Assembly (NCBI GenBank): GCA_019636245.1 | Contig: JAHBXX010000009.1 | Span: 62,001-126,000 of the forward strand | Origin: Planctomycetota bacterium | GTDB taxonomy: Bacteria > Planctomycetota > UBA1135 > UBA2386 | Length of the DNA: 64,000 nucleotides | Reading direction: 5' to 3' | Shown here: positions 49,847-57,496 of the stretch, in pieces | Position numbering within the stretch: the first letter of the stretch is position 1 | How the letters are laid out: every line of letters begins with the position of its first letter | Program-made: the position numbers and the translations under genes | Notes under the pieces: model-generated | Seen by the model: only the letters and a program-made list of their open reading frames with translations | What the model was told of the DNA's origin: nothing | Databases searched by the model: none

Positions 49847-51146
49847 GGTTCGCCTCCGGGGTCCAGGCCGCCGCCAGCGGTCGCATGCGCGGCGCCGGAT
49901 CCAGCATCAGGCGTCTGGGCGCGAACAGCGGCATCACCTCGCCGACCAGGTCGACCATCGCCATCGCCGGCGCGCCGTGCAGCAGCGCCAGTTCGGGGTA
50001 GCGCGCCTCGAGCTGCGTCGACAACCGCCGGAACTCGAACGGCACGTCGCCGCGCCCGTCGCCGTCGAAGTCGTAGCCCTGGTAGGTGTCGTAGTAGTTG
50101 CCGGCGAACGTCACGCCGAGCGCATCGCCCTGCCCGCCCACCTTGACCACGGCGCCGTTGTCGCGGAACTCGTTGTCGACGAACTCGCTGCGCCTGACGC
50201 CAGAGTGCAGCGACACGGCCGTCTCCCCGAAGCGCACCACGTTGCCGGCATAGCGGTTGTGGTGCGCCGGATCGAGCGGCGAGTTGTCGACGTAGATGCC
50301 GGTCGTGTTGGCCAGCACCCAGTTCTGCTCGATCGTCAGGTTGCCGGCCTCCTTGAGGCCGATGCCGATGCCCGCGGCGCCGCCGCAGGCCGCCAGCAGG
50401 TTGCGACGCAGGGCGATGTCGCGGCTGTACATCACGAACACGCCGACCTCGTTGCCGACGTAGCGGCTGTGCTCGACCACGTTCTCGTGGCTGTACATGA
50501 AGTGCGTGCCGTAGCGCGACCGCTCGACGTGGTTGCCGACGAGCCGGTTGCGCGACGAGTACCAGACCACGACGTCGCGGGAGTCCACGACGTGGTTGTC
50601 GCGCACCTCGGAGTCGCTGGTCTCCCACAGCCGGATGCCGTCGCCGCGCAGCCCCATCGCCGGGAGGCCGGTGCCGACGATCGTGTTGCCGACGATGGTG
50701 GCGCGCACGCAGCGTTCGGCGAGCACGCCGAACAGGGCATCGCGCACGGTGACGCCGCGCAGCGTCACGTTCTCGCCCTGCAGGTGCACGCCGCCGTCCA
50801 TCAGGTCGAAGCGCTGGCCGCTGCCTTCGATGGTGAAGCCCTCGAGCGTCACGTCGTTCGCACGCACCCGCACGGTCGAGCCGTCGGCGGCGCGCAGCAC
50901 GGCGTCGGCAGGGCCCCACAGGTGCAGCGGCTTGTCGATCACGATCGGGCCGCGGTGCCGGCCCGGCGCGAGCAGCAGGGCCGCCCCGGGTGCGGCGGCG
51001 GCGATCGCCGCCTGCAGGTCGGCGCCGGCAGGCACCAGCTGGCCGGCCGGCGGCGCCGGCGGCGCCGGCCGGGCCGGCATCGCGGCGCGCTCGCCGCCGC
51101 AGGCGACGGCAGCGGCGATCGACAGGGATGCGAACAGGGAGCGCAC
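49836..51146 (-). CDS. nosD: NosD, periplasmic right-handed beta-helix protein
   Basis: 436 residues. The N-terminus ends AAAVACGG, a lipobox, so the protein is probably lipid-anchored. The body is a CASH/parallel beta-helix with many NxI/V turns (NDVTLEGFTIEGSG, NVTLRGVTV, NRLVGNHV, YGTHFMYSHEN) and NYYDTYQGYDFDGDGRGD, the calcium-type loop typical of NosD. It docks on NosFY and on NosZ during CuZ assembly. It starts 55 bases after nosZ. Confidence 0.93.
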   Translation of the reverse strand: MRSLFASLSIAAAVACGGERAAMPARPAPPAPPAGQLVPAGADLQAAIAAAAPGAALLLAPGRHRGPIVIDKPLHLWGPADAVLRAADGSTVRVRANDVTLEGFTIEGSGQRFDLMDGGVHLQGENVTLRGVTVRDALFGVLAERCVRATIVGNTIVGTGLPAMGLRGDGIRLWETSDSEVRDNHVVDSRDVVVWYSSRNRLVGNHVERSRYGTHFMYSHENVVEHSRYVGNEVGVFVMYSRDIALRRNLLAACGGAAGIGIGLKEAGNLTIEQNWVLANTTGIYVDNSPLDPAHHNRYAGNVVRFGETAVSLHSGVRRSEFVDNEFRDNGAVVKVGGQGDALGVTFAGNYYDTYQGYDFDGDGRGDVPFEFRRLSTQLEARYPELALLHGAPAMAMVDLVGEVMPLFAPRRLMLDPAPRMRPLAAAWTPEANHAR

Positions 51147-51201
51147 GACCGGGACGGGAACGGTGTGGGCAGGCGGACTACGGACGGCGGCCGGGCCGGA
51201 C

Positions 51202-53160
51202 TCAGTTCGGCTCGACCAGCAGGTAGCCCGCCATCTCGAGGTGCAGCGCCGAGCAGAACTCGGTGCAGTAGAACGGGAACACGCCGGCCTTCTTGGCCAC
51301 GAACGTGATGTTGACGTGCTTGCCGGGCTCGAGGCTGACGTTGATGTTCTGGCCGCCGATCGCGAGCCCGTGGGTGGCGTCCTTCGCCTGTTCGACGTTG
51401 GTCACGTGCAGGTGCACGGTGTCGCCCTGCTTGACGCGCACGATGTCCGGCGAGAAGTGGCTGCGCACCGCCGTCATGTAGACGTGCACGCCGTCCGCCT
51501 TGCGCTCGATGCGCTGCTGGCCGCCGATCGTCGCGTGCGGGTCGACCGCGTGCGTGAACGGGTTGGTGCCGACCGGCTTGTAGACCTCGATCGGCTTCAG
51601 CTTGTCCGCCTTGACCATCTGCGCGTTGTGCGGCTCGCCGAGCGGCAGCGGCATGTCGTAGAGCAGCTGCATCTTCGGTCCGCTGATGTCGATCAGCTGG
51701 AAGTTCTGCGGCAGCAGCGGCCCGACCGGCGCGAACCGGTCCAGCGCCCACTTGTTCATCGCGATCAGGTACTTGCCGTCGGGGCTGACGGTGTCGCCCT
51801 CGGCGGCGACCAGGTGGCCGATGTTGAAGTGGGTGTCGATCTTGTCCACCACCTTCAGGTCCTTCAGCGACCACTTGGCGACCACGGTCTCGATGAACAC
51901 CGAGGTGTAGGCGTAGCCCTTGTCGTCGAACACCGTGTGCAGCGGGCCGAGACCGATCTCGCACTGGCCGAAGATCGAGCCCTTGAAGTCGAGGATCGGC
52001 ACGCCGTAGGGGTCCTTGCCGACGTACTTCTTCTCCTTCATCTGCGCCGCGATCTTCTGCGTGTCGAACACCGTCGTGTGCGTGTCCAGCTTGCCGCCGA
52101 CGACGACGCCGGTGCCGTCGGGCGTCACGTCGACGCCGTGCGGGCTCTTCGGCTCGGGCACGAACGCCAGCAGGTTCTCGTCGATCGCCGTCTGCAACGT
52201 GATCACCCGCATGCCGGCGATCGTCGTCGTCTTGCCGGCCTTGACGACCGCCTCCGCCGCGCGCCAGTGGATGCAGTGCAGGTAGTCCATGTCGTTCTGC
52301 GTCGCCCCGGACTCGAGCGGCGGCTTGCCCTCGAGCACGCCGCCGTAGGCGCGCTCGGTGTTGATCGAGTTGCAGTAGACCCAGCCGTCGCTGACCTTCT
52401 TGCCGCAGTCGGCCAGGTCCTGCATGTACGGCGGCAGCTCGATCGCCCACGACTGCTCGGGAACGATGCGGCCCTTCTGCCTGTCGAAGCGCCAGAAGAT
52501 CATCGCGCCGCGGTACTTCTCGTCGTACTGCTCGATCGGGGCGTAGACGCCGCCGAGCGGCGCCGGGTACTGCGACGTCTCGACGACGTAGTCGGTGTCC
52601 GGCGTCACGAACGTCGCGCCGTGCTCGGAGGCGATCAGTTCGCTGCTGACGATCTGCTTGGTCATGAAGTCGGACAGGTCGACGACGGCGACGCGCGGGT
52701 TGCACTTGTCGTTGACGAAGATGTACTTGCCGTCGTACTCGCCGCCCGTCTCGCTGAGCGCGGGGTGGTGCATGTCGGCCCAGGTGATCTCCTGGCCGCC
52801 GCGGAAGCCCTGCGCGATCACGGCGTTGCTGTCGTCGCCGTAGCCGTAGCCCTGCCACGGCTCCGGCGTGAACACGCCGATGTACTTCAGGATGCGCATG
52901 CTCGGCACGCCGATGACGATCAGGTTGCCGCCGTGGCCGCCGGACGCGAACGTGTAGTACTCGTCGTGGCGGCCGGTCGGCGTGTAGGTCTTCAGCGCCG
53001 CGGTGACGTCCTGTTCCGACAGGTTGCGCGCCTGCATCAGCTTCAGCACGTCCCCGCCGGCGCCGGCGCCAGGGGCGCCGCGGCCGTTGCAGGCGGCGAG
53101 CACGGCGAGCGCCAGCACGGGCAGCACGCGGGGGAATCGGGGCGAGTGGATGGCTTGCAT
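51202..53160 (-). CDS. nosZ: Nitrous oxide reductase NosZ, clade II, predicted lipoprotein
   Basis: 652 residues. It reduces N2O to N2 in the periplasm. The N-terminal beta-propeller carries the CuZ histidines (TFASGGHGGN, WADMHHPALSE, YLHCIHW, SPHGVDV, NIGHLV, PHNAQ). The C-terminal cupredoxin domain carries the CuA site YCTEFCSALHLEM (C632, C636, H640, M643). The signal is of Sec type ending LAVLAACNG, not the twin-arginine type of clade I, which places it in clade II; the cysteine suggests lipid anchoring. A GAGGACCCC ribosome site precedes the start. It follows a cytochrome c gene that probably donates electrons. Confidence 0.97.
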   Translation of the reverse strand: MQAIHSPRFPRVLPVLALAVLAACNGRGAPGAGAGGDVLKLMQARNLSEQDVTAALKTYTPTGRHDEYYTFASGGHGGNLIVIGVPSMRILKYIGVFTPEPWQGYGYGDDSNAVIAQGFRGGQEITWADMHHPALSETGGEYDGKYIFVNDKCNPRVAVVDLSDFMTKQIVSSELIASEHGATFVTPDTDYVVETSQYPAPLGGVYAPIEQYDEKYRGAMIFWRFDRQKGRIVPEQSWAIELPPYMQDLADCGKKVSDGWVYCNSINTERAYGGVLEGKPPLESGATQNDMDYLHCIHWRAAEAVVKAGKTTTIAGMRVITLQTAIDENLLAFVPEPKSPHGVDVTPDGTGVVVGGKLDTHTTVFDTQKIAAQMKEKKYVGKDPYGVPILDFKGSIFGQCEIGLGPLHTVFDDKGYAYTSVFIETVVAKWSLKDLKVVDKIDTHFNIGHLVAAEGDTVSPDGKYLIAMNKWALDRFAPVGPLLPQNFQLIDISGPKMQLLYDMPLPLGEPHNAQMVKADKLKPIEVYKPVGTNPFTHAVDPHATIGGQQRIERKADGVHVYMTAVRSHFSPDIVRVKQGDTVHLHVTNVEQAKDATHGLAIGGQNINVSLEPGKHVNITFVAKKAGVFPFYCTEFCSALHLEMAGYLLVEPN

Positions 53161-53234
53161 GGGGTCCTCGGTCTCGGTTCTCGGTGGTTGTCTGGTCGTT
53201 CCCGCCGGCGCCGCGCGTGGCGCCGGCGCTCGGA

Positions 53235-53666
53235 TCACTGGCGGAAACCGCGCACGATCCCGGTCAGTGCCTGCAGCACCTCGGTCTTGCCCTTCAGCTG
53301 CGGCTGGGCCGGCATCATCGGGCTCTTGCCGACCGCGGCGCCGCCGTAGACGACGGCCTTCTGGATCTGCTCGTCGGTCACCGCGTCCTGCCAGGCCGCG
53401 TCGCGGAACGAGCGCGGCTTCGGCTCCAGCGCCGCCGCGCCGGGGCCGTCGCCCTTGCCGTCGGTGCCGTGGCAGGTGACGCACAGCGACTCGTAGAGCG
53501 TCCGCGCCTCCTGCGCCGCCACGGCGCCGCCGCCCGCGGCGGCCGGCGCTTTGCCGGTGCCGGCACCGCCGGCGGCCGCTGCGGTGTCACCGCCACCGCA
53601 GGCGGTGGCGAAGGCGACGAGGAGAACGGAGAGGATCGGCAGGGAAAGGCGGCGGGCGTTGCTCAT
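53235..53666 (-). CDS. Cytochrome c lipoprotein, likely electron donor to NosZ
   Basis: 143 residues. The lipobox is FATACGGG, then an Ala/Gly-rich flexible linker (residues ~25-50) and a class I cytochrome c domain with CVTCHG (C62, C65, H66) and a methionine ligand in SPMMPAQ. A lipid-anchored mono-haem cytochrome just before nosZ is common in clade II nos operons and is thought to pass electrons to CuA. The gene is first in the operon; the divergent promoter region 53667-53901 lies upstream. Confidence 0.9.
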   Translation of the reverse strand: MSNARRLSLPILSVLLVAFATACGGGDTAAAAGGAGTGKAPAAAGGGAVAAQEARTLYESLCVTCHGTDGKGDGPGAAALEPKPRSFRDAAWQDAVTDEQIQKAVVYGGAAVGKSPMMPAQPQLKGKTEVLQALTGIVRGFRQ

Positions 53667-53901
53667 GGGTCTCGGCTCGGGCGCACAGATAATGGAGGCC
53701 GAACTCTAGAAATACAGGAAACCGCCGTCTGGGCCGCAGTGGGCCCGCGGTCTACGCAGCATGGCCCACCGTGCGGCTGCGTGCGCCTGCTCGCTGCACG
53801 GGGCGATGGCCCTGCGGGCCGGCGTGGGCTCTGGGTCGTATTGTGAAAGTGATCCTCTTTCTGGACGTTGGACTCCGGTATCTAGCCAAGAGGACCACTC
53901 C
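53667..53901. promoter_or_regulatory. Divergent promoter region between nos operon and fasciclin gene
   Basis: More AT-rich than its surroundings. Read in each direction of transcription, similar blocks occur: GTATTTCTAG on the minus strand (within 53704-53715, 38 bases before the cytochrome start) and GGTATCTAG on the plus strand (within 53877-53887, 15 bases before the fasciclin start). They could be paired promoters or half-sites for the Rrf2-type regulator encoded at 54488. No FNR-type site was seen. Confidence 0.35.
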
Positions 53902-54444
53902 ATGCGCACCCGCTTCGCGTCGCTCGCCTTCGCCTGCCTGCTGGCAGGCTGCTCGGAGGACCACCCGCAACCGGCGCCCGCAGCACCCGCGCCGGCGCCG
54001 GCCCGGGGCGGCGAGATCCCGCCGCTCGATCCCGACAACATCGTCAGCATCGCCGTGGGGTCCAAGGACCACACGACGCTGGTCGCCGCCCTGAAGGCCG
54101 CCAACTACGTCACGTCGGTCGCCAATCCGGGACCGCTGACGGTGTTCGCGCCGACCAACGCCGCCTTCGACAAGCTGCCGGCCGGCACCGTCGAGGGACT
54201 GCTGCAACCGGCACGGATCGACGACCTGAAGAACGTGCTGAAGTACCACGTCGCGCCGTCGACGTTCGAGCAGCCGGCGCTCAAGGACGGCATGGAGCTC
54301 GGCATGGCCAACGGCAAGAAGGTGCGCATCCGTCACGAGAACGGCGCCATCCGCGTCAACGACGCCAGGATCACCGCCTCGATCAGGGCCTCGAACGGCG
54401 TCGTGCACATCGTCGACGGCGTGCTGCTGCCGCCGGCCAACTGA
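53902..54444 (+). CDS. Fasciclin-domain lipoprotein
   Basis: 180 residues. The lipobox is LLAGCSED, followed by a Pro/Ala-rich linker and one fasciclin (FAS1) domain with PLTVFAPTNAAFDKLPAG, the YHV turn and VVHIVDGVLLP at the end. FAS1 domains mediate adhesion or bind other surface molecules. It is divergent from the nos operon and 43 bases before the Rrf2 gene, so it may belong to the same regulon. FAS1 lipoproteins next to denitrification genes are seen elsewhere, but no role is proven. Confidence 0.88.
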   Translation: MRTRFASLAFACLLAGCSEDHPQPAPAAPAPAPARGGEIPPLDPDNIVSIAVGSKDHTTLVAALKAANYVTSVANPGPLTVFAPTNAAFDKLPAGTVEGLLQPARIDDLKNVLKYHVAPSTFEQPALKDGMELGMANGKKVRIRHENGAIRVNDARITASIRASNGVVHIVDGVLLPPAN

Positions 54445-54487
54445 ACCCCGCCGCCGCGGCTGGCGGTCGGACCGCCGCCCGACCAGA

Positions 54488-54925
54488 ATGCGCTCGATGC
54501 TGCTGAACCTGACCGCGGTCTACGGCCTGCGCGCGATGGCGACCCTGGCGGGCCTCGGTCCCGGCGAATCGCTGAACGCCGCCGAGCTCAGCGCCCGCAC
54601 CGGCGTACCGCAGCAGTACCTCTCCAAGGTGATGCGCAAGCTGGTGGTGGCCAGGCTGGTGCGTTCGCAGCGCGGCCACGGCGGCGGGTTCAGCCTGCAG
54701 CAGCCGAAGGCCCGGATCCGCATCGCCGACGTGCTGCGCGCGATCGACCTCGACCTCGGCGGCGGCAGCTGCGCGTTCGGCTACGCGGCCTGCGACCCGG
54801 ACAACCCCTGTCCGCTGCATCCGCTGTGGACCCGGCTGCAGGCCGGGCTCGACGCGTGGACCTGCGGCAGCACGCTGGCCGACGTCGATCCCACGCTGCC
54901 CGCCCGGTCGCGGCGCCGCAGCTGA
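54488..54925 (+). CDS. Rrf2-family transcriptional regulator (NsrR/IscR-like cysteines)
   Basis: 145 residues; ATG at 54497 is an alternative start. The winged helix reads YGLRAMATLAGL, LSARTGVPQQYLSKVMRKL and GGGFSLQQP, standard for Rrf2. Three cysteines in SCAFGYAACDPDNPC (spacing C-x6-C-x5-C) match the Fe-S ligand region of NsrR/IscR, where spacing is C-x5-C-x5-C. The protein probably holds an Fe-S cluster that reacts with NO or oxygen, releasing DNA. Given its neighbours it is a candidate repressor of the nos operon and of the fasciclin gene. The extra residue between the first two cysteines is a small deviation. Confidence 0.85.
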   Translation: MRSMLLNLTAVYGLRAMATLAGLGPGESLNAAELSARTGVPQQYLSKVMRKLVVARLVRSQRGHGGGFSLQQPKARIRIADVLRAIDLDLGGGSCAFGYAACDPDNPCPLHPLWTRLQAGLDAWTCGSTLADVDPTLPARSRRRS

Positions 54926-54980
54926 CGGCCGGACGCGGCGTGCCCGGTGCGAAATCCCTCGTCGTCGCTGCCCCTGGCGG

Positions 54981-54986
54981 TACCCT
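54981..54986 (+). promoter_or_regulatory. Putative -10 element (TACCCT) of ppk2
   Basis: TACCCT ends 17 bases before the ATG at 55004; no ribosome site in between. Confidence 0.35.
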
Positions 54987-55003
54987 CGCGCCCGGGACCA
55001 ACC

Positions 55004-55819
55004 ATGCCATCCCTCACCGACCGCCACCGCGTCCAGCCCGGCCAGCCACTGCGCCTCGCCGACGTCGATCCACGCGACACCAGCGCCTTCCCGGGCGACA
55101 AGGAAGCCGGTCGCGCCCGCAAGCAGCTGCTCAACGCGCGGCTCGAGGAGCTGCAGGAGGCCCTGTACGCCGAGGGCCGCCACCGCGTGCTCGTGGTGCT
55201 GCAGGCGATGGACGCCGGCGGCAAGGACGGCACCATCCGCAGCGTCTTCGACGGCGTGAATCCGCAGGGCGTCAGGGTCGCCTGCTTCAAGCAGCCGACG
55301 CCGAAGGAGCTCGCGCACGACTTCCTGTGGCGGGTGCACCCGCACGCACCCGGCGCCGGCGAGATCGCGATCTGGAACCGCAGCCACTACGAGGACGTGC
55401 TGATCGTCCGCGTGCACGACCTGGTGCCGGAGGTGCGCTGGCGCCAGCGCTACGCGCACATCGTCGCCTTCGAGCGCATGCTGGCCGAGGAGGGCACGAC
55501 GATCTGCAAGTTCTTCCTGCACATCGGCAAGGAGGAACAGCGCCGGCGGCTGCAGGAGCGCATCGACGACCCCAAGAAGCGCTGGAAGTGGCACTCCCGC
55601 GACCTCGACGAACGCCGGCGCTGGGACGACTACCAGGCCGCCTACGAGGAGGCGATCGCGGCGACCAGCACGGCGCACGCCCCGTGGCACGTCGTGCCTG
55701 CCGACCGCAACTGGTACCGCGACCTCGTCGTCAGCGAGGTGCTGGTCTCGACCCTGGAGTCGCTGCGCATCCGCCTGCCCGAGGGCGAACCGGGCATCGA
55801 CGGCCTGCGGGTGACCTGA
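55004..55819 (+). CDS. ppk2: Polyphosphate kinase 2 family protein
   Basis: 271 residues, class I PPK2 length. It has the Walker A-like AMDAGGKDGTI, a Walker B-like WNRSHYEDVL and a lid segment KFFLHIGKEEQ, RRLQERIDDPKKRWKW. PPK2 enzymes use inorganic polyphosphate to phosphorylate ADP or AMP, or the reverse. The PTPKELAHDFLWR segment is typical of the PPK2 class acting on nucleoside di- or monophosphates. It stands alone between the Rrf2 gene and the DUF3299 gene and carries a TACCCT element 17 bases before its start. Confidence 0.93.
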   Translation: MPSLTDRHRVQPGQPLRLADVDPRDTSAFPGDKEAGRARKQLLNARLEELQEALYAEGRHRVLVVLQAMDAGGKDGTIRSVFDGVNPQGVRVACFKQPTPKELAHDFLWRVHPHAPGAGEIAIWNRSHYEDVLIVRVHDLVPEVRWRQRYAHIVAFERMLAEEGTTICKFFLHIGKEEQRRRLQERIDDPKKRWKWHSRDLDERRRWDDYQAAYEEAIAATSTAHAPWHVVPADRNWYRDLVVSEVLVSTLESLRIRLPEGEPGIDGLRVT

Positions 55820-55868
55820 GCCGCTCGCCCGCGGATCCGGTCCTGCTGACGCCGGCCGGGGCCGCTGC

Positions 55869-55874
55869 TATCCT
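55869..55874 (+). promoter_or_regulatory. Putative -10 element (TATCCT) of the DUF3299 gene
   Basis: TATCCT ends 12 bases before the ATG at 55887, with no Shine-Dalgarno sequence. A weak CTGACG lies at about the -35 distance. Confidence 0.4.
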
Positions 55875-55886
55875 GCCGGCCCCGAG

Positions 55887-56288
55887 ATGACGCGCGCCGC
55901 GGTCCTGCTCTGCTGCCTCGCCTGCCTGCCGACGGATCCGACCAAGGTCGGGTTCGCGACGCTCGCCGGCTTCGACTACACCGAGGGCATGACTCTGCCC
56001 AAGGAGGTGGCTTCGCTCGACGAGCAGACGGTCACGATCGCCGGCTTCATGCGCCGCGAGGTGCCCGGCAGCGGTCCGATCGGCGAGTTCCTGCTGATCA
56101 ACGACGCCTGCGGCTGCAACGGCACGCCGAAGCTCAACGAGATCGTGTTCTGCACCCTGCCGGACGGCGTCACGATGGACGAGAAGCCGGGCGTGGTGAC
56201 GGTCACCGGCAAGCTCTACGTCGGCGAGACGAAGGAGGAGGGCGTCGTGGTGATGCTCTACCAGATGGACGCCGACACGGTGCAGTGA
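55887..56288 (+). CDS. DUF3299 protein, exported
   Basis: 133 residues. The N-terminal hydrophobic stretch with cysteines (LLCCLACLP) is a short export or lipid signal. The body matches DUF3299 proteins: TVTIAGFMRREV, FLLINDACGCNGTP, VTVTGKLYVGE. The CGC pair inside the strand-turn may bind metal. Function is unknown; the family occurs near ABC transporter and lipoprotein genes in several phyla. It is coupled by GTGA to the HEAT-like gene that follows. Confidence 0.82.
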   Translation: MTRAAVLLCCLACLPTDPTKVGFATLAGFDYTEGMTLPKEVASLDEQTVTIAGFMRREVPGSGPIGEFLLINDACGCNGTPKLNEIVFCTLPDGVTMDEKPGVVTVTGKLYVGETKEEGVVVMLYQMDADTVQ

Positions 56289-57478
56289 CGCGAGTGAACG
56301 CCGTCCGCCTACTGCTCTGGACGACGCTGTCGGTGCCGTTGCTGGCGTTGTGGCCGCAGGGCCAGGACGCGGCGGCGGACGACTGGGCGGCGCACGTGCA
56401 GAAGGCGTGCACCTCGCCGCGTTACGGCCTGCGCCTCGCCGCCGCCCGCAAGCTCGCCGAGGGCGGCGACGCGCCGGTGCCGGCGATCCGCGACTGGGCC
56501 CGCCAGCACGGCCGCAACCAGCTGCCGGCAGCGCTCGTCGACGCGATCGCCGATGCCGACCCCAAGGCGCACGGCCCGGCGGTGCTGGCGCTGCTGCGCG
56601 AGTGGTCGGAGGACGCCGACTTCTTCTGGCGCGCCGCGGCGATGCGCGGCCTCGCCCTGCGCGCCGCCGCCACCGCGGCGCCCGGGCGACACGAACTGGC
56701 GGCGTGGTTCGCGCGCTGCCACGACGATCCGGCCTGGCTGATGCGCACCCATGCGCGACTCGGCAGCGCGCTGCTCGACGACCCCGACGCCGCCTCGCGA
56801 CCGGAGGCCGATCCGCGCGCCCGCGTTCGCCTCGCCGCGCTGCTGCTCGGCCAGGGCCGCGTGCCGCCGCTGCAGCCGCTGCTCGACGCACTGGCCGACG
56901 AACGCACGTTCCGCGGCGACCCGTGGGGCCGGCGGCTCGGCGCCGAGGCGCACAAGGCGCTCAAGGCCTGGCTCGGCGAAGCGCACCCGCTGGCCGACGG
57001 CGGCTCGTTCGCGGACAAGCCGGCGGCGATCACCGCGCTGCTGGCCGCGGCCGCGGCGAAGTCGGGCCAGTCGTTGCAGCCGCCGGTGCCACGGACCGAT
57101 CCGGCGACGCCGTTCACCGGCGGCATCGAGATCCTGTCCTGCAAGCACGGCGACGTGTTCGTGCAGTGGACGGCCGCGGGCGAGGTGTTCGCGGGCCTCG
57201 ACGCCGAGACCGAAGCCCGCCTGCCGGCCGAGGTCTGGCAGCGGCTGACGCAGGCGCGCGCCGCCTTGCCGCTGGGCGGCGACCTCGGTGTCGTGATCTG
57301 CGACAGCATGCGCCTCGAATGGCGACCGCCGGACGTGCACGTGAAGGTCGCGCCCGGCAGCCTGCCGGCCGCGGCGGCGATCTGGCTCGAGCAACTGGCC
57401 CGCGCGGTCGAAGAAGCCGGCTGTGCGGGCCTCGGCCGCGACCTGCGCACCGCGCTGACCCAGTTCGCCGGGCGCTGA
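56285..57478 (+). CDS. Exported helical-repeat (HEAT-like) protein
   Basis: 397 residues from GTG at 56285, overlapping the DUF3299 stop. A signal peptide (PLLALWPQ) precedes a helical-repeat region (about residues 35-235) built of short antiparallel helices such as YGLRLAAARKLAEGG and WRAAAMRGLALRAA. The C-terminal ~130 residues are mixed alpha/beta with DVFVQWTAAGEVFAG. No enzyme motif was recognised. It may be a scaffold for the exported DUF3299 partner. Ends 18 bases before the GlmS-like gene, which has its own ribosome site (CAGGAGA). Confidence 0.7.
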   Translation: MTRVNAVRLLLWTTLSVPLLALWPQGQDAAADDWAAHVQKACTSPRYGLRLAAARKLAEGGDAPVPAIRDWARQHGRNQLPAALVDAIADADPKAHGPAVLALLREWSEDADFFWRAAAMRGLALRAAATAAPGRHELAAWFARCHDDPAWLMRTHARLGSALLDDPDAASRPEADPRARVRLAALLLGQGRVPPLQPLLDALADERTFRGDPWGRRLGAEAHKALKAWLGEAHPLADGGSFADKPAAITALLAAAAAKSGQSLQPPVPRTDPATPFTGGIEILSCKHGDVFVQWTAAGEVFAGLDAETEARLPAEVWQRLTQARAALPLGGDLGVVICDSMRLEWRPPDVHVKVAPGSLPAAAAIWLEQLARAVEEAGCAGLGRDLRTALTQFAGR

Positions 57479-57496
57479 CCCAGGAGACCCTTCCCG

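Noticed and set aside
53667..53901. FNR-type operator for the nos operon
   Set aside because: No TTGAT-N4-ATCAA or close variant found; TTGTGA near 53841 lacks the matching half.
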